Source: Carnegiea gigantea
Taxonomy: Eukaryota > Streptophyta > Magnoliopsida > Caryophyllales > Cactaceae
Direction of reading: 5' to 3'
Assembly: GCA_029747015.1 (NCBI GenBank)
Contig: JAKOGI010001561.1
Location: forward strand, 47,501 to 111,500
Length of the DNA: 64,000 bases
Shown here: piece by piece, positions 12,334-24,128 of the stretch
Position numbering within the stretch: the stretch's first letter is position 1
Layout of the letters: each line of letters begins with the position of its first letter
Notes under the pieces: model-generated
What the model saw: only the letters and a program-made list of their open reading frames with translations
Told to the model about the DNA's origin: nothing
The model's database searches: none
Made by a program: the position numbers and the translations under genes

Positions 12334-14292
12334 CATTAGTATTATTATTATTATTATTATTATTATAATAATAATATTTATTACTATTGATTACGGCTAT
12401 GGGGATAGAAAATTAGTCATGACATGGCTTAGTGACAATATGGGCTTGGTTTTGAGTACAATCCGAAAGGTAGACTTGACATGTTTAAACATCCGCAATT
12501 CTAATCCTTACGTAAACTAAACTCCAATTTCAAGGTTGGAACCATACTCTCCCCCAAATTTTCATCCCGCCAAGACCCGACACTCTCTTATACCCAACTC
12601 ATTATATTCACCTTCCTTCCTCTCTTCCTCTATCTCCACTTGACAACTAACTCCCAACGTAGATTCACAAAATGCCTCTTACGCGTATATGCTCACTTAA
12701 TTAGTATAATTTCTTATCCAAATACTAATGAAGCAACATAAGGGAAAAAAAACATAATTAAAATAAATGTTAATCAAGAACCTAAATTACTATGTCCATG
12801 ATTATACACACATTTCCAATACATGTACAATCTATTAACCTCATTCAAATATTACTCAATATTACTTAAACACAATTAAAACACCATAAAGTAGCTCAAT
12901 TCCCCATCCCAAACCTCAAACTTTAACCTTATTTACCAACTTACAATAACACACACCCAAACTAAACTCTCATTACATTTTGCTTAACCACCAAATAACC
13001 CAAAATAAACCTTGTATCTTTATTTAAATTACAACTTCTAATTGCTTAATTGTGATCAAAATATACACTCACATTACCAAAACATAACTCTCATACTATC
13101 CCTATATATGTGTACATATTTTCCTCCATTTAAGCATCATTTAACTCACTTGAACATTACTAACTTGTATAATTAACTTTGAATATCATCCAAACCACAC
13201 CCTAATCATCAACCCATGCTTAAAACATCCCACATATATATATATAACCCACAAATTACCTTTAATTCTTTCATGAAACTGATCTAAATATCATCAATCC
13301 ATGATTATCAAACTAAAATTCAAGCATCACATACAACCCTCACTTATCACCTTTCTCAATTTGCAACTCAATCCAATCATCCAAAATAATTTAAGAAACT
13401 TACAAATAAACACTCATTAATGATATTCGCACCCTTTACTATCAAAATTCTGGCATAAAAGATCAAAATTGAACCAAGTGGGAGTTAGGGTTTCACCTCC
13501 CAATCATTTGAATACACCCAAGGAGGCCCAAAGGAATGGAGAAACAGGCGGCACGGGAGGCGGACGGCTGCCGAAGGACGAGTGGCGGCGACTTCCGACG
13601 ACGGTCGATGGCCGGCGTGTGGTGGCGGCGGGGCATGACTGGCTGGGAACAGGGGAAGGCAGAGAAGGGGAGGGGGTCTGTCGTGGGTTTGCAGTGAAAG
13701 GGGGTTAGGGTTTGGGTTTTGATATTTTTTTTGTTTTGGTTTTAACTTATTCTTTTTTCTTTTTTTCTACCCATTTTATTTTTTTTTGACATATCCTCAT
13801 TATCTAGAGTTTTCCCAATTCTTCTCACCATTTCATTTTTATTTCATTTTTTTTTCATTACATATATACATATATGGATAATTGGGTTAATAGTTTTGGC
13901 TAAAATTAATAAATGAAATTGTGGATCTTTTAGGTGTAAAATTTGGGTAAAATATTTTCATTTTTGGAGTAATGTCTCACTCTCTTTGTTTATACACATA
14001 GCTTTTGTTATTAATGCATTATTTCTATATTTCTTCGTTTATTCATTTAGCCTCTGACAATTAGGCTAATTGTATTCAGGGGCATTCGAGTATTTAGCAG
14101 CACCGAAATGAATTATTTAGGAGTGTAACAAGATCTATTTTGAGGCCACGTCATCGTTTCAACCTGCAATGCACAATGTATATATATATATACATACATA
14201 AAATGCTAAATTGAAATGCGACGCCCAACTTGATTAATTTGTAATTAATATAATGCAATGTAATTAGTTATTTTTAGGTTCAGGCCGTTATA
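11256..14292 (-). repeat. Chromovirus 3' LTR (left copy)
   Basis: This is a 3,037 bp long terminal repeat collinear with 19633-22767. It contains an (ATT)n tract at about 12296-12372, a GC-rich core at 13540-13700 that leaves a chance open frame, and a splice-donor-like AG|GTACGT on the minus strand at about 11914-11921. It lacks the 40 bp duplication and the long (TA)n run seen in the partner LTR. Confidence 0.88.
12296..12372. repeat. (ATT)n microsatellite in left LTR
   Basis: Long att/tat run. The matching tract in the right LTR at about 20655-20700 is shorter, so the length changed after insertion. Confidence 0.9.
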
Positions 14293-14305
14293 CCCTTCCC
14301 TCCTT
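14293..14305 (-). promoter_or_regulatory. Chromovirus polypurine tract
   Basis: Minus strand aaggagggaaggg directly abuts the LTR start. It primes plus-strand DNA synthesis. The adjoining 30 bp (aaataagtttcgccctcgaaactt on the plus strand) is nearly the same as the internal segments of the array at 53418, 56685, 60008 and 63308. Confidence 0.8.
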
Positions 14306-14766
14306 AAAATAAGTTTCGCCCTCGAAACTTGCAGATTTAAAAGAAACCTTGACTGTACTTCAATTAGGTATGAGTGTTTGTTTCTCATATCTTCCTCAGT
14401 CTCCTATGTAGCCTGAGGTGAAGTATGGGTGGCCCACAGGATCTTAATCACATGAATGTTTTTATTACAAAGTTGTTTAACTCTGTAATCTAATATTTAT
14501 ACAGGACACTGCTCGTACAGTAGATTCTCACTGAGTTCTACTTGCTCTGTTATGATGATATGCTTTGGATCTGGGACGTATTTTCTGAGCTGTGAAATGT
14601 GAAAAATGTTGTGCATATGCTCAAGTTCTGTTGGTAACTCTAACTTGTAAGGTGCAGGGTTTAACTTCCCGATAATTTAATAAGGGCTAATGTATCTATG
14701 GCTAAGTTTGCCCCTGAAGTTGAATGTTTCCACTCCTTTGACTGGGGATACCCTTTTGAAAATACT
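14306..14766 (-). pseudogene. Integrase C-terminus and chromodomain remnant
   Basis: Minus-strand translation across a few frame breaks gives HNIFHISQLRKYVPDP, then VELSENL, then KNIHVIKILWATHTSPQATW followed by ETEEDMR. This is the order and wording of a Tekay-type chromodomain tail, which reads histone marks and directs integration. It ends in a short stretch that runs into the polypurine tract. It follows the integrase core at 15036-14767. Confidence 0.75.
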
Positions 14767-15760
14767 TTATCTCTCATATAGTGTTTCAAAGGGGACCATC
14801 TTAACAGTGGACTGATAGATGTTATTATAAAGGAAACTCACCAATGATAAGTACGCTTCTCGCTTTCTTTGGAAGCCAAGTACATAGACTCTCAACATAT
14901 CCTCTAGGGTTGGATTCACTCTCTCATTTTGCCCATTGGTCTCAGGGTGATATGAATTACTAAAATTTAACTTGGTCCCAAAAGCTTTTTTGTGGACCTT
15001 GCCAAAACCGAGTTTGAAACCTTTGGTCTCTATCATATACTATGCCCTTTTGTATGCCATGCAGTCAAACTACATCTTTGACATACAACTGTGCTAGTCT
15101 CTTTTTGCCCCAAGTGTCATGAATTGGTATAAAATAGGTAAATTTGGTGAGTTTGTCCGCAATGACCCAAATAACATTCTTCTTTGAAATAAAGAGGGGC
15201 AAGCCATAATAAAATCCATTGAAATGGAATCCCACTTCCAAGTAGGAATCTTTAAAGGCCTTAATTCGCCCACAGGGCACTGATGTTTAGCTTTCCCCTT
15301 TTGACATGTCAAACACTCATCTACATACTCTGCAATATCTCTTTTCATGTTATCCCACCAACAGTATTTCTTTAGACCGCTAGACATTTTGCTCCTCCTT
15401 AATCCACTGAATAACGAGCAGTATGGGCTCCTCCTAAAATCTTCCTTTCAATTCTTCTTTATTGGGAATAGATAACCAGTCTCATAACCTCAAGGTTGCA
15501 TCCTCATGTATCATAAAGTCAGGTGACTTTCCTTATATGACATTTTGCCTAAGTCTCTGTAATTTAATATCACCCTTTTGACTTAACTTAATCTTCTCTA
15601 TTTTTGAGGGTCGCACTTTTAATGCTAATGACAACTCGTTTCTTGACCCATGTGATACAACTTCAATGCTCATATCCTCAAGGTCCTTGGCGACGCTAGA
15701 TTAGATAGCTATTATTGTTTTCAATCTATGCTGGGCTTTGTATTCATTGGACTAGTCAAA
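14767..15760 (-). pseudogene. Ty3/gypsy integrase (broken)
   Basis: Minus-strand remnant of the integrase that inserts the retrotransposon. In order: a degraded linker from the RNase H side (SPDFMIHEDATLRL), the zinc-binding N-terminus ending WWDNMKRDIAEYVDECLTCQ, the linker KIPTWKWDSISMDF that opens the catalytic core, and the end of the core SYHPETNGQNERVN, which carries the catalytic glutamate. Frames shift near 15.1 and 15.05 kb, and stops occur upstream of 15.39 kb. The wording is typical of Tekay/Del chromoviruses; that family call is from knowledge of the group. Confidence 0.85.
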
Positions 15761-18700
15761 AATTTCCTATATCTAGATTTGACTTTAAAGATGAACATAT
15801 CCACAAGTGATAGTGTTAAGAATGGTGGTCAAGTGAGCCATTGCCCATGGGAGAAATAAACAGTGAAGTTAGAAATGTAGTAACAAGGGAGGGATTGTCA
15901 TAGGATAGCTAAAGTGAATATGGTTAGGAGTTTTCAGGTATCCAAGAATAGAAGGTCACCAGCATTATGGTTTGCAATTACGAATCATGAAAGAGCCAAC
16001 AGATAGTCAACAGTTCCTAAAACATATCAATGACAAATACAATCATTCAAGGCATCTCACTTAGGTTGGGCAGTTAGAAAGTTGACTTACAGATCAAGTT
16101 ATATTGTTTATAAAACATGAAATGAAATAAGAAAGGATATTCAAAATAGGAAGACAAGATTATTCGCTTGCTTAAATACTTTTAACCAAAGTTCTGATTG
16201 CTCGACCAAGCCGTTCAGACCCTCCACTTGAATGGAAATGAATTGGGGATTTTGAGCTTTAACAAGAATAAGAGGGTGGATTGTTCGTATAATTGTGATA
16301 TTAACGTGTGGTCGAATGCCAAAGTCAAAAATATATTACCAATATTATAAGAAATAGGATAATCATGATGTCCAATATAGGGAAACAGATAACGACAAAG
16401 AGAGTTTTGAAGGAAAAGAGTTGGCCCACTTTAAACGAGACAGGTGATTCAGTTACCTTTAGGTTCAACCGTTGAATTACAAATAGGATATTAGTAATAG
16501 AGTTTCATCAAGATGACCGTCTAGCCGCCATCAATATGATAAAGCCGATAGACGAATGTGGATTTGAACGAGTAGAGTGTGAGATAGTCAATATGAAACA
16601 AGTTTAAGTAAAATAACAATGTTCCATAGAGAAGTTCATAGTCTATAGTTTGAGAAGTAGAATTTAAAAGCAAGAAAATTGGTGGGGTTACAACAATCAT
16701 TGTCCACTCACGCTAGTGGAAGCTTAACTGCATCTCTAACTCCAACAAGCTATGTGGGCTTGGCTTACCACCATGAATAAATGGGGTGCAAGATATACAC
16801 ATATAAATACGTTTTTAGCAAAATGAAGAGGAGGAAAATGAAAGTCAGAAGTATTAGAATTTTGACAGCCACTTAAAATCGAGCAAAAATAGATTCAATA
16901 TTTAGCCACAAGTTTCAAAGACATGGGGGACGATGCTGGAAAGAGGTACGAGTAGTCTTGAAGAACCACCAGCATTCCAAAAGTTTGAAATCAAATGAAG
17001 AATCAGATAATGTTGGAAGACACCCAAGTTTAAAGATGAAGTAGATCAATCCACATATAAGAGATGATAGTGGATCGACCACATATAAGAGATGATAGAA
17101 TTACTAGCATTGATACAAAAAACAAAAACAAATTAATCAGCAAGGCTTCGTATGCGAATTAAGATCTTCTAAGCACATGTTCGGGGTCGAGAAGACGTGA
17201 CATAGCAAATTAACGATGTCGATACATAAGTCGAGATGATTAAGAAAGAAGTTGATTAATGACTAAAAGTGCTGAGAATGTTGCTGATGTAAGATTTTAA
17301 TGGAAGGAACAGATGACAAATTTCGAAATGATAGGTAATTAAAATATTACCATGATGCAAATGAATTGAAAATAACTGTAAGTGTAAACAATTTAGGAAT
17401 GGAAGGCAATAATAGTCAGATAGTTTCAATCGTTGGTTACCTAGGAACCAAAACATTGCACATAAATCCAAAGGCCATACTAGGAGTAAAATAGTAATCT
17501 CCGTAGTGATTGGATGTTGAGGGCAAGAAGGATCACATTACTATTGAAGTAATGGTTGCAAAAAAATAAGATGAGTAGAGGTAATTAATCGAAGCAAGAG
17601 AGAGGTAGCCAATCTTAATGGTAGGGATTTCCTTTTAAAAATTAATGTCATGAGGAAATTCAATGAGGGAAAATATATGTAATGAAGTATTGTTGCGGTG
17701 AAAGTAGTTTTCACAAAGCTTGATATGAGTGAAAGGGAATTACAAAGTAAATTATGTGATTGCATAATAGGGGGTGGCTACCTCTAGGTGATAACTAAGG
17801 AAGTCAAAAAGGATGCTAATTGATGCAATGATATCTGACAAGGAAGGTCTAGTATTAGTTGGCCAAAGGTCACTGTAAACTCATTTGGATCAATACAAGG
17901 ACTCATGTAGCTAAAGTTTCAAGGGTTTGACATGCTCAAAAGAAAGTCACCTGAGTTTGAATCTATATGCAAGCATCTCATAAATCTTAGTACCCTACAA
18001 TCCTCTATTGTTGTGCCTGAACTTGTGTCGTGGTAATACTCCTTTGAATTTGACATTACAACCCCCCAAATGCCCTAATTAGTCCAACCTATATAACCAT
18101 TGTAATTTATTATGCTTCTCCAAATATTATTTATCTTCCCAAATCTTATCCACTCTGGGCAAAATGTAAATTATGACTTCTAAAATTTCTGGTATACAAC
18201 AGTAATAAATCTATCCACATATAAGACATATCCTCAATCTCTTTTTCCTACAGTTTCTCTTCCGTAGATAGTCATTTTTCACCAAAATGAGCATGCTTAA
18301 AATTATGGACTGTCACTCTTGCTACTTTGATGAGTTTAATATCTAAGTGTCCTTCTTCCTACTATTTGTTTTCTATTTTTCCTTTTTGTCTAGCCCTTGT
18401 TGATCCCAAGGAGCTTACTTACCGAATCACCTGATGCTCCACAAGGTAAGATCTTCTCCACTTAGTTTATTTAGTGCAACGTAATGAATATAACTTGACC
18501 ATGAACATCTATGACCCAATCCAACATAATTAAGAGAAATTATTTATATCATCTGCTGAGAACCTCTTATGAATATCTTGGAGCTAAAACCCATCCGTAG
18601 TCATTTCCAGGTGCCTTTAGAGTTTGCTTTAGCCTCATAATAAGGGTGGACATTATTGACCCAACCAAACTATGAAATCTTTAATCTCTAAAAGAGTTTT

Positions 18701-19616
18701 CCCCTACACATTTGCAGAGTTTTCAATGCCTACTATCGCCTAGATTGAGGCATATTTGTTTATATGATCGGGGTCAACGTCCCATAATTAAAACGTCCAC
18801 CAACATCCCAAGTCTAAATATCTTCTATCTCTTGATTACTTACCACCTTCCTCACTGTAAAACATGCTATTAGGTTATAATGACTTGTACACACCTAACA
18901 GTCCGTAGCCCACATAAATGATAGCACTTCCTTTGCGTAACACGTTATCTTGTTGCAAGTAACCCAATATGATATCAAGTAGTACCCCATAAGCTACTGA
19001 ATTGCCAACACCTAATCCTTCACACTAATTATTATTACAAAACATCTATAACGGTGTGATAGGCTCTCATACATTGACCTCATTGCACTATTGCAATTGC
19101 TATTTCATACTGACCAATCCATGGATGTTGCTACATGATACATTTCCTTATCTAGCGTGTTAAATGCTGTTTGATACTACATTAATCACATGAGAGTTTA
19201 CGAACTTCACCTTCTTATCATATCGTACACATCACAATAGCCCAAACATTCAGTATTTCAGTACGTCTTAGTAAAACCACTAAATTGAAAGCATCTTGGT
19301 AACTCAAATGCGCAACGCAAAATTCCACAAAATTATTGCTATGAGCTTAATAAACTTCTTTGGAATACATATGTCACCAAGAAGTTACCCGATGGCTTTC
19401 TCACTCTACTTTGATAACGATGAAATTCGATGATCCTAATACCAAAAACTAAAAGCCAGGTAAATGTTTACTGAAACATCCTTATGGTGTGCGCATACAT
19501 ATAAACTCCCAGTCAACATCTCGTTTCACTAGACCAACCCAACTCATAAACATCCCAATAACTCCCAGTGCCCCTAAACCTTGAGCGTCCCATGCTCACA
19601 GTGTTTCGTAAACCTA
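15761..19616 (-). other. Chromovirus interior, unrecognised
   Basis: About 3.9 kb where RT, RNase H, protease and gag would be expected on the minus strand. I could not find an RT YxDD patch or gag zinc knuckle by eye. The short open frames at 17256-17471 and 17541-17765 look incidental. It may be deeply decayed or replaced by other sequence. Confidence 0.45.
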
Positions 19617-19628
19617 GCTATGATACCA
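19617..19628 (-). promoter_or_regulatory. Chromovirus primer-binding site
   Basis: Minus strand TGGTATCATAGC, one mismatch from the Met-tRNA complement TGGTATCAGAGC, four bases from the inner end of the right LTR. Confidence 0.8.
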
Positions 19629-19632
19629 CAAC

Positions 19633-20667
19633 TGTAATGCCCCCAATTCGAACTCCTGGTTACTCTAACCAATCACTTATTTACTAGTGATTTGCAGCGG
19701 AAGTCTTTTGATTGGAGGCATTACCGCTGTTCCATAACGGAACAAGGCTACCTGAAATTACCTGCAACACTGTGAATACTTGACCAGTTAACGTTCAGGA
19801 GGATTGCAACTCTTGACCAATTCTTGCCACCTGCTGGCTCACCAGGAGGAAAACTATTGACTGATCCCTTACATAAAACAAAAACACAAAAACGTTCGAA
19901 ATATGAGTCGAAGCTCAGCACATACATCCCTATGCAGTAAAATAGACTTGGAGTTTAAATAGTTGGGCGCTCGCATTTTAAACATTTTATTTTGCAAACA
20001 AGAGAGAGAGAATGTAAGAATAAAGTTGATTTGCCGGTTATTATCTGGAAGTAGACCCCTGTTGACGTCTGCAGCGATCTTGAGATAGGTGCACACCTCC
20101 TACGCTGATCGGAGAGCCTGAGTTGTAGCCGCGCGGGTAAATTGAAGGGCATAAGCCCTGATGATTAATAATTGATGGGGCCACTTACTTATGTGAAAAA
20201 ACATTGCATAAAATGATTCATTATATGAATATCATATTGATTTTGTATAACTTGAGAAACATGTAAGTTTTCGAAGAGTACAGGCAATGTACGTACCTGG
20301 TCTTTGAGAATCTCTCTCCGTTTAATTGAAAATCGTTTACTGGCAGCTTGAAGCGACAAATGTGGCCTCACCTCTGCTCCAAATATGTAATTTTCTTAAT
20401 TAGTACAAGATTTAGTAATTTTATCACATTTATTAACTGAATGAATAATTTAAATTCTTTCGATTTCTCTTTTTATTATTAGCGTAACAATTATTATTAA
20501 CATAATTTGGTTCCATTTTATTTTGTTCCTCTTCCTCCCACTATTAATGATATTTTAATGCGTATAATAATGATATACTAGTATGATTTACCTTGAGTTG
20601 ATTATTAATGACGTCATTGATCGTTATTATTGTTATCATTGTCATTATCGTTGTTACCATTATTATT

Positions 20668-20698
<31 letters not shown>

Positions 20699-22587
20699 TT
20701 ATCGCTATTGATTAGGGCTATGGGGATGGATAATTAGTCATGACGTGGCTTAGTGACAACACGGGCTTGGTTTTGAGTACAATCCGAAAGGTCGACTTGA
20801 CATGTTTAAATTTTAAATGAACTTTTGAAGCATCCGCAATTCTAGTCCTTACGTAAACTAAACTCCAATTTCAAGGTTGGAACCATACTCTCCCCCGAAT
20901 TTTCATCCCGCCAAGACCCGACACTCTCTTATACCCAACTCATTATATTCACCTTCCTTCCTCTCTTCCCCTATCTCCACTTGACAACTAACTCCCAACG
21001 TATATTCACAAAATGCCTCTTACGTGTATAGGCCCACTTAATTAGTATAATTTCTTATCCAAATACTTATGAAGTAACATAAGAAAAAAAAAACATAATT
21101 AAAATAAATGTTGATCAAGAACCTAAATTACCATGTCCATGATTATACATACATTTCCAATACATGTACAATCTATTAACCTCATTCAAATATTACTCAA
21201 TATTAAACAATCTATTAACCTCATTCAAATATTACTCAATATTAATTAAGCACAATTAAAACACAATAAAGTAGTTCAATTCCTCATCCCTAACCTCAAA
21301 CTCTAACCTTATTTACCAACTTACAATAACACACACCCAAACTAAACTCTCATTACATTTTGCTTAACCACCAAATAACCCAAAATAAACCTTGTATCTT
21401 TATTTAAATTACAACTCCTAATTACTTAATTGTGATCAAAACATACACTCACATTACCAAAACATAACTCTCATACTATCCCTATATACGTGTACATATT
21501 TCCCTCTATTTAAGCATCATTTAACTCACTTGAACATTACTAATTTGTATAATTAACTTTGAATATCATCCAAACCATAACCCTAATCATCAACCCATGC
21601 TTAAAACATCCCACATATATATATATATATAACCCACAAATTACCTTCAATTCTTTCATGAAACTGATCTAAATATCATCAATCCATGATTATCAAACTA
21701 AAATTCAAGCATCACATACAACCCTCACTTATCACCTTCCTCATTTTGCAACTCAATCCAATCATCCAAAATAATTCAAGAAACTTACAAATAAACACTC
21801 GTTGATGATATTTACACCATTTACTATCAAAATTCTAGCATAAAAGATCAAAATTGAACCAAGTGGGAGTTATGGTTTTACCTCCCAATCATTTGAATAC
21901 ACCCAAGGAGGCCCAAAGGAATGGAGAAAGTGGCTGCACGAGAGGCGGATGGCTGCCGAAGGACGAGTGGCGGCGACTTCCGGCGATGATCGACGGCCGG
22001 CGTGTGGTGGTGGTGGGGCGTGATTGACTGGGAACAGGGGAAGGCAGAGAAAGGGAGGGGGTCTATTGTGGGTTTACAGTGAAAGGGGGTTGGGGTTTGG
22101 GTTTTGATATTTTTTTTGTTTTAGTTTTAACTTATTCTTTTTCATTGTTTTTCCTACCCATTTTTTTTTGACATATCCTCATTATCTAGAGTTTTCCCAA
22201 TTGATCTCACCATTTCATTTTTATTTCATTTTTTTTTTCAATACATATATACATATATGGATAATTGGGTTAATAGTTTTAGCTAAAATTAATAAATGAA
22301 ATTATGGATCTTTTAGGTGTAAAATTTGGCTAAAATATTTTCATTTTGGGAGTAATGTCTCACTCTCTTTGTATAAACACATAGCTTTTGTTATTAATAC
22401 CTTGTTACTATATTTGTTCGTTTATTCATTCAGCCTTTGATAATTAGGCTAATTGCATTCAGGGGCATTTGAGTATTTAGCAACACCGAAATGAATTATT
22501 TAGGAGTGTAACAAGATCTATTTTTCTGCCACATCGTCGTTTCAACCTGCAATGCACAATATATATATCTATATTTATATCTATCTA

Positions 22588-22678
<91 letters not shown>

Positions 22679-22767
22679 TGCTAAATTGAAATGCGACGCC
22701 CAACTTGATTAATTTGTAATTAATATAATGCAATGTAATTAGTTATTTTTAGGTTCGGGCCATTACA
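19633..22767 (-). repeat. Chromovirus 5' LTR (right copy)
   Basis: This is a 3,135 bp LTR bounded by tgtaatgcccc and ggccattaca. Differences from its partner include a 40 bp tandem duplication (21168-21207 repeated at 21208-21245), an insertion before agcatccgcaattc near 20810, and the expanded (TA)n tract. The minus-strand splice-donor-like AG|GTACGT is kept at about 20292-20300. Confidence 0.88.
22559..22676. repeat. (TA)n microsatellite
   Basis: More than 100 bp of alternating TA with a few tatc units. The left LTR has only a short ta run at about 14178-14200, so it expanded after insertion and accounts for most of the LTR length difference. Confidence 0.92.
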
Positions 22768-23080
22768 ATTTTGATCAATTGCGTTTAATACTTGAATCAT
22801 CATCTGCTTGTTCTGTTTCTAATTATTCTCATATTATGCATTCACTAGGGGGAACCACTTTAGTTCCACCGTAGTTAAACTATATAACTGATATAGTTTT
22901 AGAATTACATGTTAAATTAACAAAAATTAAGACTGAAGTTAAGGAGATAAAGAAGTAGTTATCTATAATCCCTCTTTCCTTGATCAATGAAATTAGACAC
23001 AATGTAAAATTTGGTTTAAGTATTATCCTTTCCAAAACCTAAAAACAAAATCAATTTCCTTTGCATGATATAAAAATCAA
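22768..23080 (+). mobile_element. EPRV-F fragment (right half): small coiled-coil ORF, broken
   Basis: Plus-strand continuation of EPRV-F after the chromovirus. It matches the small first ORF of copies C (36462-36238) and B (about 40264-40020), including the stretch giving IVLELHVKL-like heptads, but has in-frame stops. It then enters the sequence that precedes the capsid (tttgcatgatataaaaatc), where it stops and inverted copy D begins. Confidence 0.75.
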
Positions 23081-24128
23081 AAAAATTCCTTTTTGGTCCA
23101 CTGAGTTTTGGTATAATAATTTTCGTAGCCTACTTTGTTAAATAAATATTATTGGGACTACGTATATTTGGGTAATTATTTTTGGGGGTGCAATTGTTTG
23201 GGTTATAATACTTTTACTAGACAAATATTTATTTTTCTAGCCCGAAACCTTCTAAAATTACGAAATGGCCCCAAAATGAGGTACTGATTCTAATTTTGTC
23301 ATTTTCTAGGGTTTTTGAGGAAATATGATTATCTTTAGTGTTTTTGCTTCTTATAATGACTTTACTTGGTAGTAGTCATCATAATCTACTACTTATATTA
23401 TAAATATTATGTTTTCTGAGATCAGGGGCCCACCATGCTTTGCAAAATAATTAAAGCTTTATTAGAAAGTTTTGATAATTACTTGAACTTAATCAACGCA
23501 GGACCCTGGTGTTTCTCTAGCTTCCGGTTTATAGAGATTGTCAATCTCAACCACACCTTCCTTAGATCAAGCTCAACACATATATGTTTTGTTTTCTACC
23601 TTGGATCATAATCGCTAATCAAGTTTTTATAGTTTTTATATTTTTAAGAATAGTGAGAATTTAATCAAAAAATTATAATATTTAAGATATAAAGTTTATT
23701 GAATAACGTTCCCTATTGGAAAACTTCTTTTATTAAAATCTTAAAAGTGGAAATATTACAATGGAAAAATTTGAAGAGGGACTTAAAATGCTAAGATCAT
23801 TAGAGATGCTTGCTCATATATAAATAGAGATACCCAACTTCTCTTTTACTCAAGTGCACTCATGGCCCTCCTCACCACTTTGCTTTTTTGTAAAGAAGTT
23901 AGATTACATAAGATACCTTAAATCTTTGGGCTATTACGTAGGCAAAAGACAGTAGATCAAAGCGTGATCTACTTTTTGTATGCAATTCCAAAATATCCAT
24001 AAGGACTCTAATAGAAGGAGAAACCCGTTCTAACAATAATGGCATCTGATTTTGGTTTTCCTCCTTTTTCGGTAAGAGTTCTGCTCTGATGATCACCATT
24101 AGTGAGTTCTCGAGTTAAACTATCTACC
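23081..24128 (-). pseudogene. EPRV-D end of RNase H region plus promoter/leader
   Basis: 24099-23930 gives an open piece (VIIRAELLPKKEE..) matching 31700-31510 of copy C. At about 23930 the sequence jumps to the match of copy C 30475, so about 1.05 kb holding most of the unassigned C-terminal region is deleted. 23930-23081 is the promoter/leader with a decayed TATA and ends in aaaaaaattcctttttggtcc, the shared viral terminus. Confidence 0.75.
24122..24128. repeat. 7 bp direct repeat flanking Athila-like insertion, left
   Basis: atctacc, repeated at 28420-28426. It may be a target duplication or a microhomology at the joint. Confidence 0.5.

Larger units (their letters stand above)
11256..22767 (-). 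mobile_element. Tekay/Del-like Ty3/gypsy chromovirus (11.5 kb)
   Basis: Complete in outline. Two long LTRs (11256-14292 and 19633-22767) share collinear sequence throughout. Their ends are tgtaatgcccc on the left and ggccattaca on the right, and the left LTR's inner end has decayed to ggccgttata. Inside, a Met-tRNA primer-binding site lies next to the right LTR and a polypurine tract next to the left LTR, so the element runs on the minus strand. Integrase and chromodomain remnants lie beside the polypurine tract, where a Ty3 chromovirus has them. RT, RNase H and gag were not recognised in 15.8-19.6 kb, so it is probably deleted or rearranged internally. It splits an EPRV leader. No clear target duplication is visible (actgt on the left, atttt on the right). 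Confidence 0.88.

Noticed and set aside
12224..12520. Open frame rich in isoleucine
   Set aside because: Translation of the (ATT)n microsatellite inside the LTR.
13469..13708. GC-rich open frame of 79 codons in the left LTR
   Set aside because: The matching place in the right LTR (about 21870-22100) has changes including stops. It is LTR sequence, not a gene.
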